A stretch of 64,000 bases of DNA from positions 62,001 through 126,000 of the forward strand of contig DASRBI010000009.1 in the NCBI GenBank assembly GCA_035685165.1, read 5' to 3'. Under the pieces are notes generated by a model. That model had not been told where the DNA came from. It ran no database searches and saw only the letters and a list, made by a program, of their open reading frames with translations. The stretch comes from DATFDN01 sp035685165 (GTDB lineage Bacteria; Pseudomonadota; Alphaproteobacteria; Acetobacterales; Acetobacteraceae). The translations under genes were made by a program, and so were the position numbers. Shown in pieces: positions 26,342 to 36,868 of this stretch (position 1 is its first letter; every line of letters starts with the position of its first letter).

Positions 26342-26953
26342 CTAGCTTGCCTCGCGTTTCTCTCTCAGCCGCTCGGCGATATGCACCAGGATCGCCGCAG
26401 TGGCGCCCCAGATATAATGTTTCGGGTGCGGCCATACCCAGACATCGCGCGCGATGCCGTTCCGCATCTGGCGCTCGCGCCGCGGTGCCCGCGGATCGAG
26501 CAGAACGCTCAGCGGGAATTCGAAGGCGGCCTCCACCTCCTCTGGGTCGGTGATCAGCGCAACGTCTGGCGGGATGAGGCCGATGACCGGCGTGATGCGG
26601 AAGCCGGTACCAGTCAGGAAGTCGCCGAGCCGGCCTACGACCTCGACCGTCTGGGGACGGAGCCCAACCTCCTCTTCGGCTTCCCGCAGCGCGGCGGCGG
26701 TCGGGCTCGCGTCCTCGGCCTCGATGCGGCCGCCTGGGAAGCTGACCTGACCGGCATGGCGGCGGAGCTTCTCATTCCGCTTCGTGAGCAGCACACCCGG
26801 ATTGTCACCGAGGACGAAGGGCACGAGCACGGCCGCAGGCATGGGGGGCCGATCCGCTATCGCCAGCAACTCGCTTCCATGCACAAGACGCGGCGGGCCG
26901 CCGTCCGGGAGGACCAGCCGGCGCAGCCGCGCTCGCAACTCTGCGGCGGTCAC
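26342..26953 (-). CDS. Nudix CoA pyrophosphatase
   Basis: A 203-residue Nudix hydrolase of the NudL/YeaB group. It contains LLTKRNEKLRRHAGQVSFPGGR, the CoA-pyrophosphatase signature region, and the Nudix box GGRIEAEDASP...ALREAEEEVGL with catalytic Glu residues. It cleaves CoA or oxidised CoA to phosphopantetheine and 3',5'-ADP. GTG 26953 is chosen as start because TAGGAAAGGGC precedes it and the open frame upstream belongs to the neighbouring gene in another frame. The stop abuts the next ATG (TAGATG). Confidence 0.88.
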   Translation of the reverse strand: MTAAELRARLRRLVLPDGGPPRLVHGSELLAIADRPPMPAAVLVPFVLGDNPGVLLTKRNEKLRRHAGQVSFPGGRIEAEDASPTAAALREAEEEVGLRPQTVEVVGRLGDFLTGTGFRITPVIGLIPPDVALITDPEEVEAAFEFPLSVLLDPRAPRRERQMRNGIARDVWVWPHPKHYIWGATAAILVHIAERLREKREAS

Positions 26954-26961
26954 GCCCTTTC

Positions 26962-27570
26962 CTAGTCCCGTTCCGGCGGAAGGTCGCCGAGGCTGAAGAA
27001 CATGCCGCTGCTCCAGACGCCCAGCACGCGCCGCCCGCAGATCCAGCGCGAAACGCCGAGCGCGACCAACTCGTAATAGACAGGACGGGCAATGCGCGCC
27101 TCGATGCCGAAATGACCGGCGCCGGGGCGGACGCGGATGTACGGCGTCGGATCGCAGGTCAGGATGTCGTGAGAGATGCGGATCGGATGATCGGGGCCCG
27201 CGGTGACGACCTGATCGACGTTGGTCCGAAAGGAAAGCACTTGGCCCGCACCTTCCCCGGTCCAGTCGAGCTCCACGGCGACGAACGGCGCATCCTCGAC
27301 CTCGATCCGGCCCCTCTCTACCGGTGTTTCCAGCCAATAAGCGCCGTCCTCGTCTCGCTTCAGCACGCTGGAAAACAGGCAGACTAGTTCCTTCCGCTCG
27401 ATCGGCGTTCCGCGATAAAGCCAAGTACCATCCCGCTTGATCAGAAACGGGAGCTGCCCGCAATCGACCGGCGCGCGTCGCGGCCGCCTTGGCAGCGCGG
27501 AAGAGCCCACCAGATGACTTGGGGCGACGTTACGATCCGCGAGATGCGGCGCAGCACTGGCCTCGTCCAC
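26962..27570 (-). CDS. DUF1285 family protein
   Basis: A 202-residue protein. The family pattern is clear: CGQLPFLIKRDGTWLYRGTPI near residue 40, then LVCLFSSVLKRDEDGAYWLETPVERGRI and VEDAPFVAVELDW, and a C-terminal segment HFGIEARIARPVYYELV. Start GTG 27570 follows GGGAGAGGGAGAC. It leads the operon DUF1285, CoA pyrophosphatase, small membrane protein, CCA-transferase, a combination conserved in alphaproteobacteria. The biochemical role of DUF1285 is not established. The gene is divergent from moxR. Confidence 0.82.
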   Translation of the reverse strand: MDEASAAPHLADRNVAPSHLVGSSALPRRPRRAPVDCGQLPFLIKRDGTWLYRGTPIERKELVCLFSSVLKRDEDGAYWLETPVERGRIEVEDAPFVAVELDWTGEGAGQVLSFRTNVDQVVTAGPDHPIRISHDILTCDPTPYIRVRPGAGHFGIEARIARPVYYELVALGVSRWICGRRVLGVWSSGMFFSLGDLPPERD

Positions 27571-27685
27571 GTCTCCCTCTCCCGCTCGGGAAATCCGCTT
27601 TCCTGGTGGGGGCTGATATAGGTAGCCTCCCCCTCGCGGGGGAAGTGCAGCAGGCACACAGAGGCCCGCCATCAAGGAGAAATCG

Positions 27686-28667
<982 letters not shown>

Positions 28668-28675
<8 letters not shown>

Positions 28676-29555
28676 GGCGGCCGTCGAACGCGCCAGGCGC
28701 GCAGAGGCGGTCGCCGCCCGGCTGCCGCCTATCCTGGTCGCCGCCGAGCGCGTGGCGAGCACCGTGGCGCAGGGCGTTCATGGGCGGCGGCGCACCGGCC
28801 GAGGCGACAGTTTCTGGCAGTATCGCCGCTTCGCCGAGGGCGATACCCCGGCGCGGATCGACTGGCGGCGCTCGGCACGCTCCGGCCAGCCCGCCCCGAC
28901 CGGGTGGTTCGTGCGCGAGACCGAGTGGGAGGCGGCCCAGACTGTCTGCCTATGGGCGGACCCCTCGCCGAGCATGGACTGGCACTCCTCGGCGGCGAGC
29001 GTCACCAAGCGCCATCGCGCCGAGTTGCTGTTGCTCGCCTTGGCGTCGCTCCTGCTGCGGGGCGGCGAACGTGCGGCCTTGATCGCGGATCCGCTTCGCC
29101 CGATGGCGGGACGCGCGGCGCTGGACAAGCTGGCCTCGATGCTGGCAGCGCCGGCCGCTCAGGACGAAGCGGGCATTCCGCCCGAAGTGCAGCTTCCCCG
29201 GCACGGCACGGTGGTTGTGATCAGCGATTTCCTGACCGAGATTGCAAAGCTGCAAGCCATGATCTCGCGCTTTGCCGCGCTCCCGGCGAACGGGTATCTG
29301 CTGCAAGTGCTCGATCCCGCCGAACTTGATCTGCCTTACGAGGGTCGGGTTCGCTTCGCAGGCCTGGAGCGAGAGGGCGAGGCACTGATCCCGCGCGTGG
29401 AGAGCCTGCGGGACGCCTACATGCAGCAATTACGGGCGATCCAGGACATGCTGCGCGAGTCCTGCCAGGCCGCTGGACTCGGGTTTGGCGTGCACGTCAC
29501 CAACCGGCCGCCGGAAGCCGCGCTGCTGATGCTCTACACCGCGCTGGCGCCGTGA
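28668..29555 (+). CDS. DUF58 domain protein (MoxR partner)
   Basis: A 295-residue soluble protein. The DUF58 signature appears as GRRRTGRGDSFWQYRRFAEGDTPARIDWRRSAR (about 40-70), and a VWA-like fold follows with VCLWADPSPSMDW as a MIDAS-like DxSxS site (about 93). The TTG start lies within the last codons of moxR (8-nt overlap), so expression is coupled. In other bacteria DUF58 and MoxR proteins act as a pair; the substrate is unknown. Confidence 0.87.
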
Positions 29556-32290
29556 CGTTCTTGACCCCTTGGATCCTGCTCGCCCTCACGGCGCTGCCGC
29601 TTCTGTGGTGGCTGCTGCGGGTCACCCCGCCCGCACCGCGCCGCCAGCCTTTCCCCGCCGTCCGCCTGCTGATGGGTTTGCCGAGGAGCGAGGAGACCTC
29701 GGCGCGGACGCCGCTTTGGCTGCTGGCGCTGCGGGTGCTCGCGGCCGGGCTCATCATCGTCGGGCTGGCCGGACCGGTGGCGGACGAAAGCGGCCCACAG
29801 GCCGGTTCGGGCCCGGTAGTGCTGGTGATCGACAATGGCTGGGCGTCCGCCGCCGACTGGCCCCAGCGGATGCAGGCGGCGAACGCGATCCTCGATCGGG
29901 CGGCCCGGACCGGCCGCCCGGTTGCACTGCTCGCCACCGCCCCCGACGAGGCGGGCACTGCGCCGAAGCTGACACCCCTGATGCCAGCGGCCGACCTGCT
30001 TGCGCGGCTTCCTTCGCTGAAACCCGAACCCTGGCCCACCGACCGGGCGGGCGCGGCGGCAGCGTTGCGGCGCCTCGACGGCAAGGACGCCTCGATCCGC
30101 TTCATCGCCGACGGGCTGGCGGGCAGTGCGGCCGATGTGGCGTTTGCCCACGCCCTCACCGCGGCCGGGCCGGTGAGCGAGATTTGCTGCGGCGCCACCC
30201 CGCCCCGCCTCCTGCTTCCCCCGCGCACCGGCTCCGACCGGCTGGTCGCGCGGGTCGCGCAACTGCCGCAGCCGGCGCCGACCCACACCGCGGTGCTCGC
30301 CCAGACAGGCGACGGACGGACCCTCGCGCGGGCGGAGCTGAGCTTCGCGCCGGGACAGACAGAGGCCGAGGCGAGTTTCGCGCTGCCGCCTGAGGTACAA
30401 AGCCGGATCGCCCGACTGAGCCTGGAGGGCCCCTCGACAGCCGGTTCGGTGTTCCTGATCGACGAGGGATCGCGCCGGCGTCCGGTCGGACTCGTGCTCA
30501 CATCGGATCAGGGCCAGGCGGAGGCGCCGTTCCTCGGCCCGTTTTACTACGTCCGGCGCGCGCTAGCCCCCTATGCGGAGATCCGGGAAGCCGACCTGCA
30601 GACGCTGCTGCGGGGGGAGCTCTCGGTGCTGATCCTCCCCGACCGGGTACTTCCGCCCGGGCCGGAGCGCGACGCGCTGCAACGCTGGGTCGAAAATGGC
30701 GGGTTGCTCGTGCGTTTCGCCGGTCCGCAGATCGCCGAGGAAGGCGTCAATGAGGCCGCCGACGGCGGGGCCCCGCCATCCGACCCGCTGCTGCCAGTGC
30801 GCCTGATCGGCGGCGACCGCGAGCTGGGCGGCGCCATGTCTTGGAGCAAGCCGGCCGGGCTCGCACCGTTCCCGGACGACTCACCCTTCACAGGGCTGCC
30901 GGTCCCGCATGACGTCCTGGTGAACCGCCAGGTGCTCGCTGAGCCGTCCGCCGGGCTCGCATCTCATACGTGGGCCCGGCTCGCCGACGGCACGCCCCTG
31001 GTCACGGAGGCCACGCGCGGGCGGGGCCGGGTGGTGCTGTTCCACGTCACCGCCAATGCCGATTGGTCGAATCTTCCGCTCTCCGGCCTCTTCGTTGACA
31101 TGCTGCGCCGGCTGGTTGCCGTCTCAGCCGGCGTGATCGACGAGCGGAACAGCGATGCCGTGCTCGCCCCGTTGCAGACGCTCGACGGCTACGGCGTCCT
31201 CGGCAAACCCCCGCCGACCGCGAGCGGGCTCTCGGCGAGCGCACTTGCGACCACCGTGCCCTCGCCGTCGCACCCGCCCGGGTTCTATGGGCCGGAGGCT
31301 AGCCGGCGGAGCCTCAATCTCGGCACGGCGATCGTGTCGCTGGTGCCGGCGGCGCCGGTAGCGGGGGCGCGACAGGAAGCGCTCGGCACCCAGAGGCAGC
31401 CGCGGGCGTTCGGCCCGGCACTGATCGCCGCCGCCTGCGTCCTGCTGATCGCCGATCTCGCGATCTCGCTGCTGCTGCGTGGCTTGCTTCGCCGCGGCGA
31501 CTGGCGCCGGCAGGCCGCCGCGCTCGTGCTCGCCGCCGGGCTCGCGGGGCTCGTTCACCCGGCTTGGGCCGACGCGCTGGAGCACGACGCCAATCCGGCG
31601 CTGGCGACACGGCTCGGCTACATCGCCACCGGCGATCCGCAGGTGGATCAGACTTCGAAGGAGGGTCTCGAGGGCCTGTCGGAGTTCGTCAACGCCCGCA
31701 CGGCAGCGACGCTTGCAGAGCCCGATCCGGTCACCCCCGGCAGCACCGATCTCAGTTTCTACCCGCTCCTCTACTGGCCGATCACCGCCTCGGCGAGCAC
31801 GCTCAGCCCGGCCGAGACGCAGGCCCTCAACGACTTCATGGCCCGGGGCGGGATTTTGCTGATCGACACCCAGGATTCCGGCTCGGGAGAGGGTTTCGCC
31901 CCAGGCGCTGATGCGGCGCTGCGACGGGTCGCCGCGGGGCTCAATGTGCCCGCGCTGGCGCCTTTGACAGTCAGCCATGTGCTCGCCCGCGCCTTCTATC
32001 TGCTACGCGATTACCCGGGACGCTATGACGGCAGCACGGTGTGGGTGCAGCGCGACGAGGACCGCACCAACGACAGCGTGAGCCCGGTGGTGATCGGCGG
32101 CAACGACTGGGCCGCCGCCTGGGCGGTGGACGCCGAGGGCAATGCGCCCTTTGCCGTGATCCCGGGAGGTGATCGGCAGCGCCAGCTCGCGTTCCGTTTC
32201 GGAGTCAACTTGGTGATGTATGCCCTGACCGGCAACTACAAGGGTGACCAGGTGCACGTGCCCGCCATCCTACAGCGGCTCGGGCAGTAG
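29552..32290 (+). CDS. BatA-like / DUF4159 membrane protein
   Basis: A 912-residue membrane protein. Residues 1-75 form the BatA N-terminal module with two helices (LTPWILLALTALPLLWWLLRV and ALRVLAAGLIIVGLAGPV). Next comes a VWA-like region whose metal site is altered (LVIDNGWAS). A central ThuA/GATase-like region follows, then two helices near 620-670 and a C-terminal DUF4159 domain (about 690-905, LSFYPLLYWPITA and GGILLIDTQDSG). The GTG start overlaps the DUF58 stop (GTGA). It is probably an envelope anchor of the MoxR system. Confidence 0.85.
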   Translation: MTFLTPWILLALTALPLLWWLLRVTPPAPRRQPFPAVRLLMGLPRSEETSARTPLWLLALRVLAAGLIIVGLAGPVADESGPQAGSGPVVLVIDNGWASAADWPQRMQAANAILDRAARTGRPVALLATAPDEAGTAPKLTPLMPAADLLARLPSLKPEPWPTDRAGAAAALRRLDGKDASIRFIADGLAGSAADVAFAHALTAAGPVSEICCGATPPRLLLPPRTGSDRLVARVAQLPQPAPTHTAVLAQTGDGRTLARAELSFAPGQTEAEASFALPPEVQSRIARLSLEGPSTAGSVFLIDEGSRRRPVGLVLTSDQGQAEAPFLGPFYYVRRALAPYAEIREADLQTLLRGELSVLILPDRVLPPGPERDALQRWVENGGLLVRFAGPQIAEEGVNEAADGGAPPSDPLLPVRLIGGDRELGGAMSWSKPAGLAPFPDDSPFTGLPVPHDVLVNRQVLAEPSAGLASHTWARLADGTPLVTEATRGRGRVVLFHVTANADWSNLPLSGLFVDMLRRLVAVSAGVIDERNSDAVLAPLQTLDGYGVLGKPPPTASGLSASALATTVPSPSHPPGFYGPEASRRSLNLGTAIVSLVPAAPVAGARQEALGTQRQPRAFGPALIAAACVLLIADLAISLLLRGLLRRGDWRRQAAALVLAAGLAGLVHPAWADALEHDANPALATRLGYIATGDPQVDQTSKEGLEGLSEFVNARTAATLAEPDPVTPGSTDLSFYPLLYWPITASASTLSPAETQALNDFMARGGILLIDTQDSGSGEGFAPGADAALRRVAAGLNVPALAPLTVSHVLARAFYLLRDYPGRYDGSTVWVQRDEDRTNDSVSPVVIGGNDWAAAWAVDAEGNAPFAVIPGGDRQRQLAFRFGVNLVMYALTGNYKGDQVHVPAILQRLGQ

Positions 32291-32296
32291 GCGGCG

Positions 32297-34393
32297 ATGG
32301 ACATGCAAACGACGCTTGCCGGGATCCGGTTCGACCCGTTGGTGCCGGTCCCCCTGCTATGGGCTCTCGGCGCGGCGCTGGTCCCACTCATTGCCTGGGC
32401 CGCGACCAAGGCGGCGCGCGGCGCCGTGCTGCGGGCGCTGGCCTTCCTTTGCTTGCTGCTTTGGCTCGCCGGCCCCCGACTGACCGAGGAGACCCGCTCC
32501 TTTCTGACCGATATCGGACTGTTGGTCGTGGATCAGACCGCCTCGATGCAGGTCGGAAACCGGACGGCGCTCGCGCAGACGGCGGCGCGGCGGGTCGCGG
32601 AGGCGGCGCAGAAAATGCCTGATCTGCAGCTTCGGACCATCACCGTGCCGGAGGGCGGGAGCGGAGGGACGCGCCTGTTCGACGCGGTGAACCGGGCGCT
32701 CGCCGACATACCGCGCGGTCGCTTCGCCGGCACGATCGCAATCACCGACGGGCAGGTGCACGACGTGCCGAAGCGGGCGCCTGGGGACGAGCCCTTGAAC
32801 GTTCTGATCCCGGCCGCAGGCGAGCAGGTGGACCGGACCCTGCGGCTCCTGGAAGCGCCGAGCTATGGCATCGTCGGCAAGCCCGTGACCCTGCGGGCCG
32901 TGGTGGAGGACCGCGGCGCCAAAGGGCCGCCGGCCGAGGCCAGGCTCAAGATCGAGCGTGAGGGAGAGCCGACCGAATACCAGGACGTGCGCGTGGGCAC
33001 ACCGGTCGATATCCCGGTGCAGATTCAGCATCCGGGGCCCGAGATCGTCCAGCTCTCCGTCAGCAAGTTGCCAGGCGAGGTGTCGACGGTCAACAACGCT
33101 ACGGCGGTGCAGATCAACGGCGTGCGCGACCGGCTGCGGGTGTTGCTGATCTCCGGCGAGCCGCATCCGGGCGAGCGGACGTGGCGGCGCCTGCTGAAAT
33201 CCGATCCGGCGGTCGATCTGGTGCATTTCACCATCCTCCGCCCGCCGGAGAAGGATGATTTGACGCCGCTCAGCGACCTGTCGCTGATCGCCTTCCCAGT
33301 GCGCGAGCTGTTCCAGGAGAAGATCGAGCAATTCGACCTGATCATCCTCGACCGCTTTCAGAACCGGGGCCTGCTGCCCCTGCCCTATCTCGGCAACATC
33401 GCCCAATATGTGCGCCTCGGGGGCGCCCTGCTGCTGTCCGTTGGGCCGGAATTCGCCGGTCCGGCCACGCTTGCGAGCACGCCGATCGCCAGCGTCCTCC
33501 CGGCCCTGCCCGCCCAGGCGGGCGCGGTGGAGGACGGGGCGTTCCGGGCGCGGCTGACCCCGCTCGGCGAACGCCATCCGGTGACCGAGGGGCTGCCGGG
33601 CGCGAACCCGCCGGACGACCCCGCGAAGGCCCCCACGTGGGGATCGTGGTATCGTCACATCGCACCGACGGATGTGCGCGGGCAGACGCTGATGACGGCG
33701 CCGGACGGCTCCCCCCTGTTGGTCCTCGACGAGGAGGGCAAGGGCCGCGTCGCGATGCTGCTGACCGACCAGATCTGGCTTTGGTCGCGTGGCCATGAGG
33801 GCGGCGGACCGCAGGCGGAGCTGCTGCGCCGCGTGGCGCACTGGCTGATGAAGGAGCCCGATCTGGAAGCGGACGCCCTGACCGCGCGCATCAGCGAGGG
33901 CAGGCTGCATGTGGAGCGGCGTTCGACCGACCCGGCGCCTGCGCCCCCCGTCACCATCACGGGCCCCGACGGCAGATCGCAGACGCAGGCGCTTCTGCCA
34001 TCGCTGCCCGGGCGCGCGATCGCCGATGTCGCCGCACCCTCACCCGGGGTTTGGAAGGTGAGCGACGGAACGCGCACCGTCGAAGCGGTCGCGCAAGCCG
34101 CAAATCCTCTCGAGATGGAGGATCTGCGCGCCACCGCAACGAGCCTCCAGGGCATCGCCGACGGGTCGGGAGGCGGCGTGCACTGGATGGGCGACGGCCC
34201 CCAGCCCGAAGTCCCGGAACTGCGCCGCACGGAGCCCGGTCGCCCCGCCTCGGGCGGCGGCTGGATGGGGTTTGCGCGCCGCCATGATTACGTCGTGACC
34301 GGCGTGAACTCGACGCCGCTCCTGCCGGCCTGGGCGGCATTGCCGTTGCTGCTTGGCCTGCTGCTCGTTGCGTGGCGGCAAGAGGGGACGTGA
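32297..34393 (+). CDS. VWA-like / GATase-like membrane protein of the MoxR operon
   Basis: A 698-residue protein with one or two N-terminal membrane helices (about 15-60), then a VWA-type strand LLVVDQTASMQVG that keeps a DxTxS metal site, a beta-sandwich region, a glutamine-amidotransferase-like region (LRVLLISGEPHPGERTWRRLL and LIILDRFQ), and a C-terminal helix (LLPAWAALPLLLGLLLVAW). It lies 6 nt after the DUF4159 gene. It is paired with that gene in many alphaproteobacterial MoxR clusters; the role is inferred to be periplasmic or envelope quality control. Confidence 0.82.
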   Translation: MDMQTTLAGIRFDPLVPVPLLWALGAALVPLIAWAATKAARGAVLRALAFLCLLLWLAGPRLTEETRSFLTDIGLLVVDQTASMQVGNRTALAQTAARRVAEAAQKMPDLQLRTITVPEGGSGGTRLFDAVNRALADIPRGRFAGTIAITDGQVHDVPKRAPGDEPLNVLIPAAGEQVDRTLRLLEAPSYGIVGKPVTLRAVVEDRGAKGPPAEARLKIEREGEPTEYQDVRVGTPVDIPVQIQHPGPEIVQLSVSKLPGEVSTVNNATAVQINGVRDRLRVLLISGEPHPGERTWRRLLKSDPAVDLVHFTILRPPEKDDLTPLSDLSLIAFPVRELFQEKIEQFDLIILDRFQNRGLLPLPYLGNIAQYVRLGGALLLSVGPEFAGPATLASTPIASVLPALPAQAGAVEDGAFRARLTPLGERHPVTEGLPGANPPDDPAKAPTWGSWYRHIAPTDVRGQTLMTAPDGSPLLVLDEEGKGRVAMLLTDQIWLWSRGHEGGGPQAELLRRVAHWLMKEPDLEADALTARISEGRLHVERRSTDPAPAPPVTITGPDGRSQTQALLPSLPGRAIADVAAPSPGVWKVSDGTRTVEAVAQAANPLEMEDLRATATSLQGIADGSGGGVHWMGDGPQPEVPELRRTEPGRPASGGGWMGFARRHDYVVTGVNSTPLLPAWAALPLLLGLLLVAWRQEGT

Positions 34394-34490
34394 GCAACGG
34401 CCGCGAACCGGCGGACAGTATGCGGGTTAGACTCGCCAACGGGAAGGAGGTCGTGTCTTCCAGTTAGGCGATCCGAACGAGTGGGGTCGA

Positions 34491-34982
34491 GTGCCCCGGG
34501 CCGAGCCGTGGGTAACGCCGATGATGGCCCTTGTTGGCTTTCTCGGCCTCTGCCTGTTGCTCGGGATTGCGAACGCGGCCCTGGTTTCCCACGCAACGCG
34601 GGCGTGGTATCTTGGCCTAACCCATCCCGCCGGCGGCCTGCCGGACTGGGCCTATCGGCCGGTTTGGGGCGTAACCTATTTCTGCTCCGGCTGTGGCGCG
34701 TGGCTCGTCTGGTGTCGCGGGCGGATGTCGGCGGCGCCTGCGCTTCGCCTCTGGGCGTGGAACCTCGCCGTGGCGGCGGCGCGGGGCGCGGCGCTATTCG
34801 GGGCGCACAGCCTGGCGGCCACTTTGCTGCTGGCGGTCGTGGGCGCCCTGCTGCTTGTGGCAATCGTGTTGCGCTTCCGGCGGCAATCGGCGCTGGCCGC
34901 CTGGCTCATGGTTCCACCGCTCCTCTGGAGCGGCTATTTGATTTATCTGAGCGCGGGGCTGCTGTCGCTCAACACGCAATAG
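34491..34982 (+). CDS. tspO: TspO/MBR family membrane protein
   Basis: A 163-residue protein with five hydrophobic helices. The signature is in TM1-TM2: WYLGLTHPAGGLPDWAYRPVWGVTYFCSGCGAWLVW, matching the conserved W-x-L and P-x-W...VW-x-x-Y pattern. TspO proteins bind porphyrins and other hydrophobic ligands in the outer membrane of alphaproteobacteria. Start GTG 34491 is the longest choice; ATG 34521 or 34524 would leave the family domain intact. Confidence 0.82.
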   Translation: MPRAEPWVTPMMALVGFLGLCLLLGIANAALVSHATRAWYLGLTHPAGGLPDWAYRPVWGVTYFCSGCGAWLVWCRGRMSAAPALRLWAWNLAVAAARGAALFGAHSLAATLLLAVVGALLLVAIVLRFRRQSALAAWLMVPPLLWSGYLIYLSAGLLSLNTQ

Positions 34983-34997
34983 CAGACGGGTTCAAGC

Positions 34998-35669
34998 ATG
35001 AGTTTCGAGTTAGGCCGACGCACGGAGCGGTTGCCCCGTCTTGGTGCCCTATCCGTGGCGCTGCTGGTCGGTGTGGTACCGGCCGCACTTTCCCAAGGGA
35101 TCGGGATGCCGACGAGCGGGCTCGGGGCCCAGGGGGCACCGCCCTCCTTCGGCAAGGAGCAGCTCGAAAACAGCGTCAAGAACAACAAGGCCGCTCCACC
35201 GCCCGCCTTGCCCGGCGCGGCGCCGCAGCAAGAGACGATCGCGCCGCCCTCCAATGTGCCGGCGCTCATGAGTCCTAACGATGAACTGTTTGACGCCATC
35301 AACCGCGGCGACATGGACTCCGTGCGCGATGCGCTCAGTCGGGGCGCCGATCTCAATGCCCGCAACGAGCTCGGCATGACGCCGATCGAGCTTTCGGTCG
35401 ATCTCGGGCGCAGCGCGATCTCGTTTCTGTTGCTTAACCTGCGCGGCATCCCGGGCACGACTCCGTCGGGCACGGGCGGGCAGCAACTCGCCGCGGCGGC
35501 GGCCACAGGCGCAGCCAAACCCGCTCCGGCGCGACCGCGCCCGGTCCACAAGGTCTCAGCCCGCACCGCCGACCCAAAGGGCGGGCAGATGACCCTGCCC
35601 AAGCTGTTCTCCGGCGATGGCGGCGCGCCGGTGCCGCAGGCGGGATTCCTCGGCTTCGGCGGAAGCTGA
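34998..35669 (+). CDS. Secreted ankyrin-repeat-like protein
   Basis: A 223-residue protein with an N-terminal signal-like helix (LGALSVALLVGVVPAALSQG, about 15-34), a Gly/Pro-rich linker, and residues of about 92-150 with an ankyrin-like pattern (NDELFDAINRGDMDSVRDAL then GADLNARNELGMTPIELSV). A low-complexity Ala/Pro tail and a Gly-rich C-terminus follow. It probably acts as a periplasmic protein-binding scaffold. It is 15 nt after tspO and could be co-transcribed. No specific function can be assigned. Confidence 0.7.
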   Translation: MSFELGRRTERLPRLGALSVALLVGVVPAALSQGIGMPTSGLGAQGAPPSFGKEQLENSVKNNKAAPPPALPGAAPQQETIAPPSNVPALMSPNDELFDAINRGDMDSVRDALSRGADLNARNELGMTPIELSVDLGRSAISFLLLNLRGIPGTTPSGTGGQQLAAAAATGAAKPAPARPRPVHKVSARTADPKGGQMTLPKLFSGDGGAPVPQAGFLGFGGS

Positions 35670-35728
35670 CCCCTTGCGGGAGGCGGGCGGCGGGCTTCTG
35701 ATGGTCCGCGTACAGCCGGAGATCCCGC

Positions 35729-36838
35729 ATGGCCCAGAGCCCGCATCTCGCCGATCCCGAGGGCGATTATCAGACATTGCATGAATTCATTCCCGCCGCG
35801 CGGGCGAAGCTCAGCGACAATATCTGGGGCTACTTGATCGGCGCGACCGAGACCGAGACCACAATGCGGCGCAACCGTCTCGCGCTCGATCAGATCGCTT
35901 TCCGCCCGCGTGTGTGCCGCGACGTGGCGCGCGTCGATTGCAGCACCGAACTGCTCGGAATGCGGCTGCGGCTGCCGGTGATGCTGGCGCCGGTCGGCTC
36001 GCTCGAGTCGTTCCATCCGGCCGGGGCGGCCGAGGCCGGGCGCGGAGCCTCGGAGTTCGGCGTCCCTATCATCGTCAGTTCGGTCACGAAGCCCGGCCTG
36101 GAGGAGAGCGCGGCGGCGACGCCCGGGCCAAAGTTGTTCCAGCTCTATGTCCGCGGCGACGACGCCTGGGTGGACGACATCGCCGCGCGCGCGACCGCAG
36201 CAGGCTACGACGGGTTCGCGATCACGGTCGATACCGCCGCCTATTCCCGCCGCGAGCGCGACATCGCCGCGCGCTTCGTCAAGCCGTGGCGAACGGCGGC
36301 CACCGGGCACGAGTTCCAGGCCGGCTTCTCCTGGCGCAACGTCGCGCATTTCAAGGAACGTCACCCCATCCCGCTGATCCTGAAGGGCATCGCGACTGCC
36401 GAGGATGCCGCGATCGCCTGCGAGCACGGCGTCGATGTGATCTACGTCTCCAACCACGGCGGGCGGCAACTTGACCATGGGCGCGGCGCGATGGACGTGC
36501 TGCCGGAGGTTGTGGACGCTGTTGCCGGCCGCGCCCGGGTGGTGATCGACGGCGGATTCTGCCGGGGCACCGATGTAGTGAAGGCGATTGCGATGGGCGC
36601 TGACGCGGTCGCGATCGGACGCCTCTATTGCTACGCGCTGGCCGCGGAGGGCGCGGCCGGAGTGCGGCGAATGCTGGAGATCCTGGAGCAGGAAGTCGCG
36701 GTCGCGATGGCGCTGCTCGGCGCCACGCGCCTTGCCGAGCTCGACGCCTCGATGCTGTTCCAGGGTGCCCCCTCGGTTGCCGCCCCGCATGTGCACAGCG
36801 CCTTCCCGCTGCTGTTCCGCACTCCGGAAACCCCCTAG
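35729..36838 (+). CDS. FMN-dependent alpha-hydroxy-acid oxidising enzyme
   Basis: A 369-residue TIM-barrel flavoenzyme of the lactate/glycolate oxidase family. It contains PVMLAPVGSLESFHP (FMN contact), LFQLYVRGD, LILKGIATAEDA (catalytic Lys region), VSNHGGRQLDH (catalytic His and Arg), VVIDGGFCRGTDVVKAIAMGADAVAIGR (phosphate-binding) and a typical C-terminus. The N-terminal active-site Tyr region reads WGYLIGATETETTMRRN, a divergence from the usual YYxxGAxDE motif, so the substrate may be atypical. GGAG precedes the ATG. It is the first gene of a likely operon reaching to 41099. Confidence 0.88.
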   Translation: MAQSPHLADPEGDYQTLHEFIPAARAKLSDNIWGYLIGATETETTMRRNRLALDQIAFRPRVCRDVARVDCSTELLGMRLRLPVMLAPVGSLESFHPAGAAEAGRGASEFGVPIIVSSVTKPGLEESAAATPGPKLFQLYVRGDDAWVDDIAARATAAGYDGFAITVDTAAYSRRERDIAARFVKPWRTAATGHEFQAGFSWRNVAHFKERHPIPLILKGIATAEDAAIACEHGVDVIYVSNHGGRQLDHGRGAMDVLPEVVDAVAGRARVVIDGGFCRGTDVVKAIAMGADAVAIGRLYCYALAAEGAAGVRRMLEILEQEVAVAMALLGATRLAELDASMLFQGAPSVAAPHVHSAFPLLFRTPETP

Positions 36839-36868
36839 GCTTCGGCGCGAACGTGAAGGAGGGACGCG